From: Neofusicoccum parvum
Lineage: Eukaryota; Ascomycota; Dothideomycetes; Botryosphaeriales; Botryosphaeriaceae
DNA length: 64,000 nucleotides
Direction of reading: 5' to 3'
Assembly (NCBI GenBank): GCA_020912385.1
Contig: CP087207.1
Span: forward strand, 2,170,001 to 2,234,000
Shown: one piece after another, positions 35,269 through 45,765 of the stretch
How positions within the stretch are numbered: the stretch's first letter is position 1
How the letters are laid out: each line of letters begins with the position of its first letter
Program-made: the position numbers and the translations under genes
Notes under the pieces: model-generated
The model's database searches: none
Told to the model about the DNA's origin: nothing
What the model saw: only the letters and a program-made list of their open reading frames with translations

Positions 35269-38200
35269 TCATGACCGCAGTTTCTCTCTATGACGTTTCA
35301 ACAGCCTTGCCGCAGCATAGTACCCTTCAGCCTCTGCTAAAAACAGCGCATTATCAAACTGATCGTCTCCGAATTCTTCACTCAGGATATCAGCACCATT
35401 GTCCAGAAGCAGCTGTATGATATCAATTCTCCCTCTTTCTGCAGCGCCCTCCAAGGCTGTCCTCCCGTCCTCTTCTGCACCCGAAGCGTTGGGATCAGCT
35501 CCTTCTTCCAGGAGCCTGTATGCGATGTCGAAATGTGAGTTGATAGCCGCAGCTTGAAGCGCCGTAACTCCCCGGATCTTTGCTGGAGCCGCATTGATAT
35601 CTGCTTTTTCTTTGATCAGATACTCGACAATCTCCAAATTTCCAAGCTGAGCAGCTTTTTGAATTGCCGTACGCCCACCAAATTCGGGCGCGGGCTCGTT
35701 GATGTCTGCCCCAGCTTGTTGGATAAGTTTGACCATGTCGAGACCGCCCTCTACAGCGCAACAGAGTGTCGACTCACACGAGTACAAGTGATCGACTTTT
35801 CCATTGTAGACATCCCGCAATGAGTAAAAACCAAAAGTATCGTGAGGATCGTGTATCTGTGCGATTGCCGAGATCGATGCATTCTCTCGTAAAAGGAGTT
35901 GGGCTATGTCCGCTCGTCCGGACGTGGCCGCAATCTGTAACGGCGTTTTGCTGTATTCATCACAGTACAATATCTTGTCCCAGCAATTTCCTTGAAAATC
36001 TTGCTGCAAATTCAACGGTGCACCGAGAGAAAGGAGCTGTTGCAGAACATCACTGCTATCCAACATGCAGGCCCGCTGTACAGCTGTCACAGCACATGGA
36101 CGAGTCATACACACTCCTCCATCTAGGAAGGCTTGTACTAAATCAAATCTCTTTTCCAATAATGCATACTCCAAATCTTGATGGCCGAAGCACGGCTCAT
36201 ACCAGCTGATGGGATGCGGGATCCACGACGACGCATAACGAAGCGCTTTCTCGAATCGCTCTACATCATCCACCTCTACGTCAAAGGAATTGAGAGGATT
36301 AAGATAAGCGCCATTTTGGAGGAGCATTTCGGCGAGTGCTGGATTCAATTCGCAAAAATCCATGTCAAGCTCCATGGGCCTGTGTCCCGGCAGATGGAGA
36401 CTAGCGCCTTTGCCGATTAGATACGATACAGTCTGGAATCTTAAGTCAGGCTTGTTGGAGAGGATTGAAGAGAAGATGGCCAAATAGACGGGTGTGTGGG
36501 AGTCGAAGTCCAAAGTATCAAGAGATACGCCATGCTCGACTGCGGATTCGAGATATTGAATATCTCCTCGCTGCGCAGCGAAATGAAGAGCATTTGCTTC
36601 CGCAAATGGTGCACCTGCAGTTAGAAGATACTGGAATCCTTGTTCCATGTTTCTCATCCTGCGCGCCTCACCAGGTCGATGGGTGAAGATGGTCATGTCG
36701 GCCCCGTTCTCCACCAAAAGTTGGACCATTCGAAGGCAATCTCGGTCATTTGGAATGTTTGCTGCAAGTGACAAGGTAGTCTGGTGCCTTATGCCATAAA
36801 ATTGATCAATGCCAAGTCTTCGCAGGTCATCCCGGGACACGGTTGAGCGAGGGGCGTTCACTTTTGCGCCTTGACAGATGAGCAGCGACGCCATCTCACA
36901 ATCTCCTGTGTGTGCCGCAGCTTGCAGCGGAGTAAGCGGTAGGTCAGACCAGTTCCATTCTTCCTCGGGATAGGCTCCATAGTCCAACAGGGCTTTTGCT
37001 AGAAGACCTTGGTTGGTCAAGATGGCAAGGGTGAGAGGTGACATGGACCGTTGGCCTCGAGTATTGACGGATACCCCAGCTTCAACGAGCAGTCTTGTAG
37101 TTTCCGGTGATCGTGCCTGCACAGCAAGGAACACAAAACAGTGGCCCGCTTGGTCCTCTAAAGCAAGGTCAAAATATTTGAGCGCTGCCAAGACTTTCTT
37201 GGTTATTCGGGCTTCACCGCTAGAAATGGCGCGTCGCAGGAATGACAAGGCAAACTCGATGTCCTTCCGCGTCAGTGCCACTTTCCCCGCAAAGTCTGGA
37301 TGGGTCTGAACTGTCTTTTCTAGCGTCACCTTTACGAGGTCATGGAGGCCGAGATTCTGAAAGGTTGCAATTGCCGTGAGGGTGTCCACGAATCCTCTAT
37401 CCAGTATTTCCTGCAGGAATTCTTGAGACCCATGCTTGGCCAGAGTGAAGAGAATTCTTTGGCCCTTGGCGGTATGAATATCCAGGCTGGCGCCTAATCT
37501 GACGAGGAGCTCGACCATTCCGAAGTTGTGTTGCTCTGCGGCGATTTCCAGAGGCAGACGTGGACCAAGCTCCAGATTTGGTATGAGATCATTGGGACAA
37601 ACCTTGCCAGATATGACCAAAAGCTTCACCAAATGTGTATGGCCATCCTCAAGTGCATGTCGAAAGGTCACTTCGACGAGAGCATCCAAGGTAGGAGATT
37701 TCTCTAGTTGAGAGATCGCGGATTTGGTAATCGCAGACTTGACAATAATCATCATTATGTCGATGAAAAACTTTCCGAAAGTTTGATCATAGCCGATGTA
37801 GTTTGAAGCACGGTTGACCGCGTTCAAGAATGCCAAAATTATCTTGTGAGGGATAGTGGGAAAGGCCTCCGCGAGGGAAGACTCGTGAGCTGTCTTCATG
37901 ACGAGTGTGTTGTACTGCGTCTGCCGCGAGGATTCTGGACTGATTTCAAGCGAGGATTGAAGGCCAGACGAGACTGAAGAGATTCCTGTAAACTGGGAAA
38001 ATGCCTGTTCGAATGTAGAGGCTACTCAGATTTTATTAGTGAGTGGCCCGGTCCACTTAGAGAAGTGCTTACCGTTGGAAGCCATAAATCGCTGGAATTG
38101 AAGCAGGGGGGAATTTTCGAGCACAACATGGCGCATTCCAGTTGGCTCTGGGGATAGAATGACCGAGGTTGGTGGGGTGGACACCAGGCATCCATCTGGT

Positions 38201-38664
38201 GTCTTACTGCGCTCACGAAGTTCTGTACAATTCTTTAGTTTCACAGAGAAAACCTTGCCGGGTGGGAATGACCTCGTTTGGCCTTCTCTAAGGCAGTCTC
38301 GGCGTATCTTCCTATGCCCTTTTTTATTTTCTTGAAAGGCACCAGCTGGCCTTCGATTCTCAGCTCGCTCTCCTTTCCATCCTCGAGTTTACGTTTTGTG
38401 AAACGGCGGCCGACACGGGCCCATTCATCTTTGGTCAAATTTTTGCGGGCGTTCCATTTCTTCAACTGGTAATGGTATTGTTTAAGCCTGGTGTAGTTAG
38501 CCCAACTGCGTTCGCGCCCACAGATGCTTCAGAGTTCATCAAACTTACGTTGCTTGAAACGAGTGTCGTTCTTGCATGTGGTCTTTGATTTCTTTGACTG
38601 TTTTGTCGATCTCTAGATAGAGTTGTAGGATCTCCTCTCTGTGGGTTTCCCATTGTTCGGTCAT
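35269..38664 (-). CDS. Clr5-domain ankyrin-repeat protein
   Basis: Four exons (38664-38549, 38487-38273, 38222-38073, 38021-35269) give 1,077 aa. The N-terminus reads EQWETHREEILQLYLEIDK and, across intron 1, LKQYHYQLKKWNARKNL: the Clr5 domain, a putative DNA-binding module found at the N-terminus of many filamentous-fungal proteins. After a linker, at least ten degenerate and then clear ankyrin repeats fill the remainder, best at the C-terminus (GRTAIQKAAQLGNLEIVEYL, GVTALQAAAINSHFDIAYRL, GRTALEGAAERGRIDIIQLL). The intron 2 donor GTCATT is weak, but it gives the only open join. Target and role are unknown; such proteins are highly variable between strains and sit here near HET and wall-protein genes. 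Confidence 0.85.
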
Positions 38665-39266
38665 GGCGACGTTCGTGGAGGAAAGAGTGTGCTCAGGTAT
38701 GGACAACGCAAGAAGGAGAAGGCCATCTTATGAAATAGACCGGCAAAGCTTGGCGTCTACGGAGAAACCTGATGCTTATTGGCTGAGGCCGGAATCCGAC
38801 AATAGCGCATGGTGGGTGGAGCTACACGTAATGCGTGGATGACGGGAGCCTCTCCCTGATTGGACACTGCCAAAATGTCACTGCAGCTCGACAAATCAGG
38901 ACTTTAGCGTTGCCCTTCATGTCTCGCCATGTGTCCAGCCTTGCGTTCACAACACGCACTCCGCAGCCCCCAGTGATTGCAGAGTGCTTTTCTCGAAAGA
39001 ATACGGTATGCCGTCTGATTGGAGATATATTGGAGAGGCTGATGTAGACCGCTAAATGATTAGTCGTTGACGATGAGCCTCGGCTGGGACCTCGGCGCAC
39101 AACGGCGAGAATTTCGAGATCACTAAGCGTTGGCAAGCCTTGCACAGCCATGCCCACGGCGTTTGAAGCAGTCGCAATCATGTGGTGATATGCTGTGTTC
39201 ACCGCTACTGCCTATAAATATGTTTCATGTTCGGTGTCCTCGCAGCCTAAAAAGCGCAGCACCGCC
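38665..39266. promoter_or_regulatory. Divergent promoter region of Clr5-ankyrin and ligase genes
   Basis: About 600 bp between two divergent start codons. No supported coding sequence; no clear TATA box. Confidence 0.5.
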
Positions 39267-40782
39267 ATGCCGCTAGCGGCCACTTCCGTTGTCAGCATCC
39301 CTGACGTCGACATATGGACATATGTGTTCGACCGAAAAGGCGCTGAGTATGCGTCAAACCGAGGTGGGTACCGTGGTGTTTCCGCTCGCTTTCCAAGGCT
39401 AATGCGGTGCAGTCATTTACACGGAAAGCGCCAGTGGGTGCACCTGGACATTCAGCAAGGTGAAGCGCTTAGCGAAGCAAATTGGGACGGCTTTCTTGCA
39501 GGAGCAGGGCTGGCAGAAGGGAGACGTGCTGGCCATCTGCTCGCCTACGGATGTCCACCTGATTCCCCTTATTTTCGGATGCCTTTGGCTTGGTGCGGTT
39601 GTGACGCTGGCAGATCCAGCCTGCACACCCGAGGAACTTGCCTGGCAACTCTACGACTCCAATGCCAGGGCAGTGATCACGCACAGTACCTGTCTTGATG
39701 TTGTGGAACGTGCTACGCGTCTCTCTGGCATGCCTCATGCCCAAGTTGTGCACCTGTCGGATTTTACCAACGACGAGGGTACCGATCTACCAGTTGAACG
39801 GCCAAGCGGGTTCCGGCCAAAAGAGGACGTAGCGATTCTCGCCTACTCGTCTGGAATGACTGGCCATTTCAAAGGAGTGAAGCTCACACACTTCAATATT
39901 GTGGCAAACATGGTCCAGGCCGATGTTTCCGGCGCGTTCTCCAACAGATCGGGATCGGAAAAGATCATCGGGGTCATTCCATTCTCTCACGTTTACGGTG
40001 TGTACTCCACGCCTCGGGGCTTCCGGATAGATTTTCTTCTTCATCTTCTGACCTTATGCCTTTTTCTACAATAGGATTATTCGGTCTCGTCCTTTCTCCG
40101 ATCTGCCAAGGCCTGGAGGTCGTGCTCATGTCAAGTTTTGAGCTGGGGCCGTTCTGCACCGCAGTCCAGCAGTACAAAGTCACCACAGCTTTTCTCGTCC
40201 CGCCTATGATCCTTCGCCTCACAAGAGATCCTGAAGTGAAGAACTACGACCTTCTGTCATTGCAAAATGTTTTCTCCGCGGCTGCGCCCCTCCCGTTGTC
40301 TCTGGCGGAACAGTTCTACAACACTTTCCACGTCAAAATCAAGCAAATTTACGGAATGACGGAGACTGGTCCTGTTATTCTGTATCAGGTAAGACAAAAT
40401 CGGGTGTCCTCGCACGGTCTAAGACCTGGCACAACTCTAACAGACTATTCAGGCATCACAGGAAGACAATATGCTCATGGGGTCTGCGGGAAGATTGCTC
40501 CCGAGCATGACTGCAAAAATCGTCTCAACCTCTACCTTGGAGGAGCTTCCGACAGGACGGGAAGGTGAACTATGGATTAAAGGACCAAGCGTTTTTGCCG
40601 GTTACCACCGCAATGCAGATGCTACTGCTGACAGCTTCGGACCCGACGGGTATTTCAAGACAGGGGACCTAGGGTACTTTGATAACCAAGGGAATTTTTT
40701 TATAACCGGCCGAAAGGAGCAGATAGTCAAGTACAACGGATACCAGTTCCAGAGCGGTAACCACTTCATTTCATTCATATAA
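39267..40782 (+). pseudogene. C-terminally truncated 4-coumarate-CoA-ligase-like adenylating enzyme
   Basis: Exons 39267-39363, 39413-39997, 40075-40388 and 40453-40782 give 441 aa. The large N-terminal domain of ANL enzymes is present: GDVLAICSPTDVHLIPLIFG, phosphate loop YSSGMTGHFKGVKLTH, YGMTETGP, YFKTGDLG and ITGRKEQIVKYNGYQ. Two changes are notable. The phosphate loop reads SGMTGHFKG where the family has SGTTGLPKG. The protein ends just after the hinge, so the C-terminal lid of about 110 residues, with the catalytic lysine for adenylation, is missing. No downstream exon codes for it before the opposite-strand gene begins. Related full-length enzymes activate aromatic or fatty acids as CoA esters. 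Probably a deletion remnant; an alternative is an N-domain-only protein. Confidence 0.8.
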
Positions 40783-40910
40783 GTAGTCATTGATACGAAT
40801 CTCAGACCACACGGGCTTTATGATCCTGAGAGCTAAACTTGTACAGTAAGTGAAGATTAATTTCCTCAAGAGATTCCAGTACTGGAGATTACACATGAGG
40901 ACCCCGTTCC

Positions 40911-41645
40911 CTACCCTTCAGACATCAGCCTGCCCCAGCCATTCACCTGCCTCGTATCCACCCCGCAAACCCTCAACAAGTCCCACACCACCGTCGTCAC
41001 CGTATCAAACACCGGCACCCCGTACTCCCTCTCCCACCGCTCCACATGCCCCGCCGCGCTCAAGTTCGTACAAAACGTCGTCACCGCCTGCACCCCCTCG
41101 CCCACGACCTCCCCCACCATCCGCCCCAGCACATCCTCGCCAATCTCCGCAAACAGCACGTTATCCTCCCGGCCCAGATGCCGCTCCGCCCGCGCGTCCA
41201 CGCCGAGGCCCCGATAATTCTCCACGATCGCCGCCTGCACATCATCCCGATACGGCGTGACGAGGCCCAGCTTCGCGACGCCGAAGGCGTCCAGCGCCCT
41301 GTTCAGCGCCAGCACGCTGGTGGTGGCGGGGCGGCCGGTGGCGGCGGCGATGGCAGCGCAGAGCCGGTCGTCGGCCTCGAAGCCCAGCCAGCCGGCCGAC
41401 GTGCCGCTCCAGCCGATGGCGTCGACGCCGGCGTCGGCGAGCAGCTGGGCCGCGGCCAGCAGGTGGGCGGGGTCGAATTGGGCGAGCGCGCCGGCGGACA
41501 GGCTGATGGAGGTGACGCGGAAGCGGGAGAAGTGGACGGTGACGTTGGGGAGGGCGGAGATGAGGGACTGCGTGAGGGGCTCGAGCGCGGTGTTGGAGGA
41601 GGGGACGAGGATGCCCAGGCGGATGGGCTTGGGGGGCGAGGGCAT
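40911..41645 (-). CDS. Asp/Glu-racemase-superfamily enzyme, arylmalonate-decarboxylase-like
   Basis: Single exon, 244 aa. The N-terminal LGILVPSSNTALEP is typical of the maleate isomerase/arylmalonate decarboxylase branch. The two catalytic-cysteine positions differ from racemases: the first motif reads WSGTSAG with Gly81 in place of cysteine, while the second is intact as VTTFCTNLSA with Cys192. Racemases and maleate isomerases use two cysteines; bacterial arylmalonate decarboxylase has Gly at the first site and Cys at the second, as here. Decarboxylation of a malonate-type substrate is therefore plausible but unproven. The gene is divergent from an NCS1 permease and shares a GATA-rich promoter. 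Confidence 0.85.
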   Translation of the reverse strand: MPSPPKPIRLGILVPSSNTALEPLTQSLISALPNVTVHFSRFRVTSISLSAGALAQFDPAHLLAAAQLLADAGVDAIGWSGTSAGWLGFEADDRLCAAIAAATGRPATTSVLALNRALDAFGVAKLGLVTPYRDDVQAAIVENYRGLGVDARAERHLGREDNVLFAEIGEDVLGRMVGEVVGEGVQAVTTFCTNLSAAGHVERWEREYGVPVFDTVTTVVWDLLRVCGVDTRQVNGWGRLMSEG

Positions 41646-41788
41646 GGTGGGGAGGTGGAGGGAGGAAGGGTGGTGTTGTGAGAGACCGGGATGGGAGATG
41701 GATTGGTGGAGGCCGAACCTGGAAATCGAGGTGAGTTGGGGCTCGAATTTCTACAGAAGTTACATTGCGATGATGCGGGGTTAAACGG

Positions 41789-42332
41789 CGATAGAGGGGC
41801 TTGGGGATGAGGTGCAGATAGGCGTGGGTGGAGGGCGGCTCGGCTCCTCCGCGATAGCCGATCAAGCGCGCTGGAGCGGATGTTTCTCTCCCACTTTCAT
41901 CTCTTCCTCTGTCGCACTAACACTGCTACAACATCAGGTGCCTGTTTCTAGAACATCGAAAGGAGTCTGTGAAGCTGGCAACTCAACGTCCAACCGTAGC
42001 AGCCTGTTCACCGGCTACATGCTCCTGATCGTGGCTTTGAAGCGGCCACGTCTTTCTCGTGCATTTTCCACCTACGCTTCTGACCCCCAGCATGTCTCGC
42101 CTGGCCTATCAGCTTGCCAAGATCTCTTCTATCGTTATCATCCATCTCCGTGCTTATCCTCACCCCTCACATGGATGATTCGCCTTCTACATCCTGGATG
42201 TGCTTAATAGCTGCACCTCGCTTTCAACAGCCCTCCCGGCTGAGCTGATTCACTTCTCTACACTTCTTTGGTAGTAGATTAGATTTCTCCAAGCTCCATT
42301 GCATCTTGTACCTGGGTATTTGGAGACTATCT
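41789..42332. promoter_or_regulatory. Cluster of HGATAR (AreA-type) sites in divergent promoter
   Basis: Seven HGATAR matches lie between the divergent racemase-family and NCS1 start codons (696 bp): 41789-41794, 41816-41821, 41852-41857 on the plus strand; 42106-42111, 42129-42134, 42135-42140, 42327-42332 on the minus strand. About two would be expected by chance. This suggests control by a GATA factor such as AreA under nitrogen limitation; it is a motif inference. Confidence 0.55.
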
Positions 42333-42341
42333 GCTGTCACA

Positions 42342-44021
42342 ATGGCACTCCGCAGACTCAAGTACATGCTCGAGGTGGAGCACACTGACGAGAAAGGGTC
42401 GACATGGTCTAACGTAGACCTGCAACCAACTCCTCCTAAGGACAGGAACTGGTCTCCGTGGTATTTTTTCGCCTTCCAATTCTCCATTGCTTTCTCGCCG
42501 ACAACCTACAACCTCGGTGCTAGCCTAGTTGCCATTGGACTGAACTCGTGGACCATCGTCATCGCATCCATTGTCGGCACGCTCTGCTGCATGGTCATTC
42601 TATTCTTGAACTCCCGTGGCGCGGCGCTCTACCATGTTGGATTCCCAGTATATCTCAGAATCTCCGCTGGTTTCTACGGCTCCTTATTCTTCATCTTCAT
42701 CCGCGGCGTCGTGGCCGTGCTGTACATGGGAACGCAGACCTACTATGCCTCGCGTCTGATCAACGTGGCTTTACGCTGCGTATTTGGTCATAAGTGGACC
42801 GACATTCCGAACCAGCTGCCGGAGAGCGCGTCGATCACTTCTTCGGGGATGCTGGCGTTCTTCATCTTCTGGATCGTACAGTTTCCCTTCGCATGGCTGC
42901 ATCCAAGCAAAGCCGGTCCAGTCTTCGCAGTCAAGAGCTGGCTGACGCCACCGACTTACATTGCCACCATGATCTGGGCCTTGGTGAAAGCAAAGGGTGC
43001 ACACCTTGACGGCCTGGGAACAGCCGACGCCTCGGGCTCAGAACTGGCTTGGTCGTTCATGAAGGCCATCAACGTTGTGGTGTCGGGCGTCATCCCTCCC
43101 CTCGTCAACATCCCCGACCTGGCCCGCTACGCAAAAGAGCCTCGGGCAACATATCCCATGGTGGCCGGGCTGTTCTTCAGCAAGCCGGTCGTCATCCTCT
43201 TCGGCATGGTCACCACGTCCGCCAGCATCAAGCTCTTCAACGAAGCGTACTGGAACCTCTGGGACTTCTACAGCGCGATCCTCGACGCGCACTGGGCGGC
43301 CAGCACGCGCACCCTCGTCTTCCTGGCGTCCTTCATCCAGGCCTACGCCACGCTCGCCACCAACGTCTCGTCCAACGCCATCCCGGTCGGCTGCGACCTG
43401 TCCGGCCTCCTCCCGCGCTACTTCACCATCCGCCGCGGCCAGATCCTCTGCTCGCTCCTCGCCGTCGCCGTCGTCCCCTGGAAGCTCGTCAACTCGGCCA
43501 CCTCCTTCCTCACATTCCTCGGCAGCTACGTCTGCTTCATCTGCCCCATCGTCGCGTGCATGGTCGTCGACTACTGGGTCGGCCGCCGCGGCAACGTGCA
43601 CGTGCCGTCGCTGTACCGCTGCGACCCCGAGAGTCCGTATTACCACTGGCACGGCTTCAACCCGCGGGCGTACGCGGCGTGGGTGGTGGGCGTGGCTCTG
43701 GTCATCTCGGGGATCTCGGGGGTGTTGAATCCCGGGAGTATTGGGCAGACGGCGGTGAATATCTATAATATGGGGTTCTTGCTGTCGACGAGCAGCGCGG
43801 CGTTGACGTATTTTGTGTTAATCAAGATTTGGCCGGTGAGGGTGTATCCGGTGGGGAAGGAGGGGACGGGGATGGAGTGGGAGAGGATGGCGGTGATGGA
43901 GGGGTTCTTCGAGGAGGATGAGAAGCCGGAGTACCTGATGCATGGAACGGTGATCTATGGGCGCGATGTGGAGGGTGGGAGTGGTGGGGAGGTGGAGGGC
44001 ATGGCGGGGAAGAAGGAGTGA
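42342..44021 (+). CDS. NCS1-family nucleobase/allantoin/hydantoin-type permease
   Basis: Single exon, 559 aa from the ATG at 42342. It has about 12 hydrophobic spans and NCS1 signatures: NVDLQPTPPKDRNWSPWYFF near the N-terminus, the GASLVAIGLNSW segment in TM1, LNSRGAALYHVGFPVYLRIS, and NIPDLARYAKEPR in the TM7-8 region. This branch (Fur-like) imports uracil, uric acid, allantoin, hydantoins or related compounds with protons at the plasma membrane. Substrate is not decidable from sequence. Gene order with the divergent racemase-superfamily gene suggests uptake of a nitrogen-containing compound metabolised by that enzyme. Confidence 0.9.
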   Translation: MALRRLKYMLEVEHTDEKGSTWSNVDLQPTPPKDRNWSPWYFFAFQFSIAFSPTTYNLGASLVAIGLNSWTIVIASIVGTLCCMVILFLNSRGAALYHVGFPVYLRISAGFYGSLFFIFIRGVVAVLYMGTQTYYASRLINVALRCVFGHKWTDIPNQLPESASITSSGMLAFFIFWIVQFPFAWLHPSKAGPVFAVKSWLTPPTYIATMIWALVKAKGAHLDGLGTADASGSELAWSFMKAINVVVSGVIPPLVNIPDLARYAKEPRATYPMVAGLFFSKPVVILFGMVTTSASIKLFNEAYWNLWDFYSAILDAHWAASTRTLVFLASFIQAYATLATNVSSNAIPVGCDLSGLLPRYFTIRRGQILCSLLAVAVVPWKLVNSATSFLTFLGSYVCFICPIVACMVVDYWVGRRGNVHVPSLYRCDPESPYYHWHGFNPRAYAAWVVGVALVISGISGVLNPGSIGQTAVNIYNMGFLLSTSSAALTYFVLIKIWPVRVYPVGKEGTGMEWERMAVMEGFFEEDEKPEYLMHGTVIYGRDVEGGSGGEVEGMAGKKE

Positions 44022-44700
44022 GAGGGCTGGATGTGATTGTAGACGTCGGCGGAGGTGCGGATGGAAAGTTCGGAAACATGGCGGCTCGACACAGCGCGCG
44101 GGTATGACGTAATCAGATCGTGAACACCGCACAACGGGCGGAAGCGAATGCCACGTCCTACACAGTGATTTCCAAGACAGCGGACGGTTTCCGCAGCTTA
44201 TAGACGAAGGCATGTGCAAAGCTAGAGAGCCCTGGATTCTGCACCGTGATCTAATAGAGCAACGCCACAGCGCAGCCAATCGGCGGACTTTGCGGGCGTA
44301 AAGGGGGTTGATAGCACTCCACTCAGAATGCTGTCTTGTATCCACTGGTGAGTCGCGGCGCGGCAGCGCCCACAATTCCGCGCCATTTGTCTCAGCCGTT
44401 ACACGCGCGATCCCGCAAACCGGGCCCGACACTGCTCACGAACCTCCCGAATGCCTACACAGCTGTCGGCCCGTCGGCCTCTCTTCAGGCGCGACCGTTA
44501 CGTCAGCAGCCCGAAACGGCGCACAGGCAGTCTCTTAACTGAAAGAGGCAGTTTGAGGCCGCGCGACTACTGCGCCTTGCCTACACGATCCTCAGGGTTC
44601 CGGTGTTGCCTGAGGCTGCTTAGGGTAAGCGTGCGGCGTCGCGTTGCTGTGATATCTCCACCCCACCTCTAAGCGCCGCACCGCTGGTTCGCAGTCGCAT

Positions 44701-44713
44701 TGAGTCACATGTG
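44701..44713. promoter_or_regulatory. TGAGTCA (CpcA/AP-1 type) with overlapping E-box palindrome
   Basis: TGAGTCA at 44701-44707 matches the Gcn4/CpcA and Yap/AP-1 core, and CACATGTG at 44706-44713 is a perfect palindromic E-box. They lie about 45 bp upstream of a TATAAA box and 170 bp upstream of the SDR ATG. Confidence 0.45.
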
Positions 44714-44754
44714 GGTGGGGTTTAAGGAGCTGCTGCTGCAATCCAGAGAATTAG

Positions 44755-44760
44755 TATAAA
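44755..44760 (+). promoter_or_regulatory. TATA box of second SDR gene
   Basis: TATAAA 118 nt upstream of the ATG at 44878, one of the clearest TATA boxes in the window. Confidence 0.55.
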
Positions 44761-44877
44761 TGCAAACGCCGTATCGCAGTCCAGGGCCAACAGCTCCCAC
44801 AAGACCAAGCTTTCATCCTAGCCCACCGCAAGGCTTCGCCAGATATCAATCAATTGGCCTCGCGATAACAAGCCGCC

Positions 44878-45765
44878 ATGTCTGCACTAGCCAGCACCCT
44901 CGCGGGAAAGGTGGCCCTCATCACCGGCGCCTCCAAGGGTATTTGCACTTGTCCACTCTCGATCACGCTCCGTTCTCACGTTTCCGGTAGGCATTGGCCG
45001 CGCCACAGCCCTGCGTCTCGCCTCCCTTGGCGCCTCCACCGTGATCAACTACGCCTCCTCCGCCAGAGAGGCCGACGATCTGGTGCAAAAGATCGGCAGC
45101 GACCGCGCGCTCGCCGTCAAGGCCGACGCCGGCAGCGTCGAGCAGATGGGTATGCTCGTCGACAAGACGGTCCAGAAGTTCGGCAAGATCGACATTCTGG
45201 TCCCCAACGCCGCCATGCTGCCCATGAGCGATCTGGCCGGAACGAGCGAGGAGCAGTTCGATAAAGCCATGCAGCTCAATGTCAAGGGGCCGTATTTCCT
45301 ATGCCAGGTACGCGCCGTGATTAATCGCTCACCCTTCGCTTACTCTCCCGCCGCACAAACACCTTAGGCTAATACTGACCTCTTCCTATTATCCAGAAAG
45401 CGGCGCCGCACATGCCGAAGGGCTCGTCCATCGTTCTTGTCAGCAGCACCGTCTGCCACATCTCCAGCGTCATGCCGAATTACCTCTTGTACGCCACCAC
45501 CAAGGGCGCCATCGAGCAGATGACACGCTTGATGGCCAAGGACCTCGGCCGCAAAGGCATCAACGTGAACGCGGTTGCGCCTGGTCCGACGGGCACGGAG
45601 CTGTTTTATCAGGGGAAGAGCGAGCAGCTCCTCAACATGATCAGGGGATGGACGCCGCACAACAGGATTGGCGAGCCGGACGAGATTGCGGAAGTCATCG
45701 CTTTCTTGGGCGGGTCGAGATGGGTCAGCGGTCAGGTATTGAAGGCGAACGGCGGGGCGGCGTAG
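44878..45765 (+). CDS. Short-chain dehydrogenase/reductase (3-oxoacyl-ACP-reductase-like)
   Basis: Three exons (44878-44938, 44991-45307, 45397-45765) give 248 aa. TGASKGIG is at residues 16-23, split by intron 1 inside the glycine motif. The catalytic Ser is in VLVSSTVCH and the YxxxK motif reads YATTK. The NNAG motif is altered to PNAAM, so the usual Asn-Asn pair is reduced. The C-terminal GEPDEIAEVIAFLGGSRWVSGQVLKANGG is typical of FabG-like SDRs. A small-molecule NADPH-dependent ketoreductase is likely; substrate unknown. The promoter has a TATA box and a TGAGTCA site, consistent with inducible expression. Confidence 0.88.

Larger units (their letters stand above)
44022..44877. other. Intergenic and promoter of second SDR gene
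   Basis: About 850 bp. The proximal part contains a perfect TGAGTCA, an overlapping CACATGTG palindrome and a TATAAA box (listed separately). No gene supported. Confidence 0.6.

Noticed and set aside
43038..43768. Several long ORFs overlapping the NCS1 permease in other frames
   Set aside because: All are shadows of the permease coding frame with low-complexity sequence.
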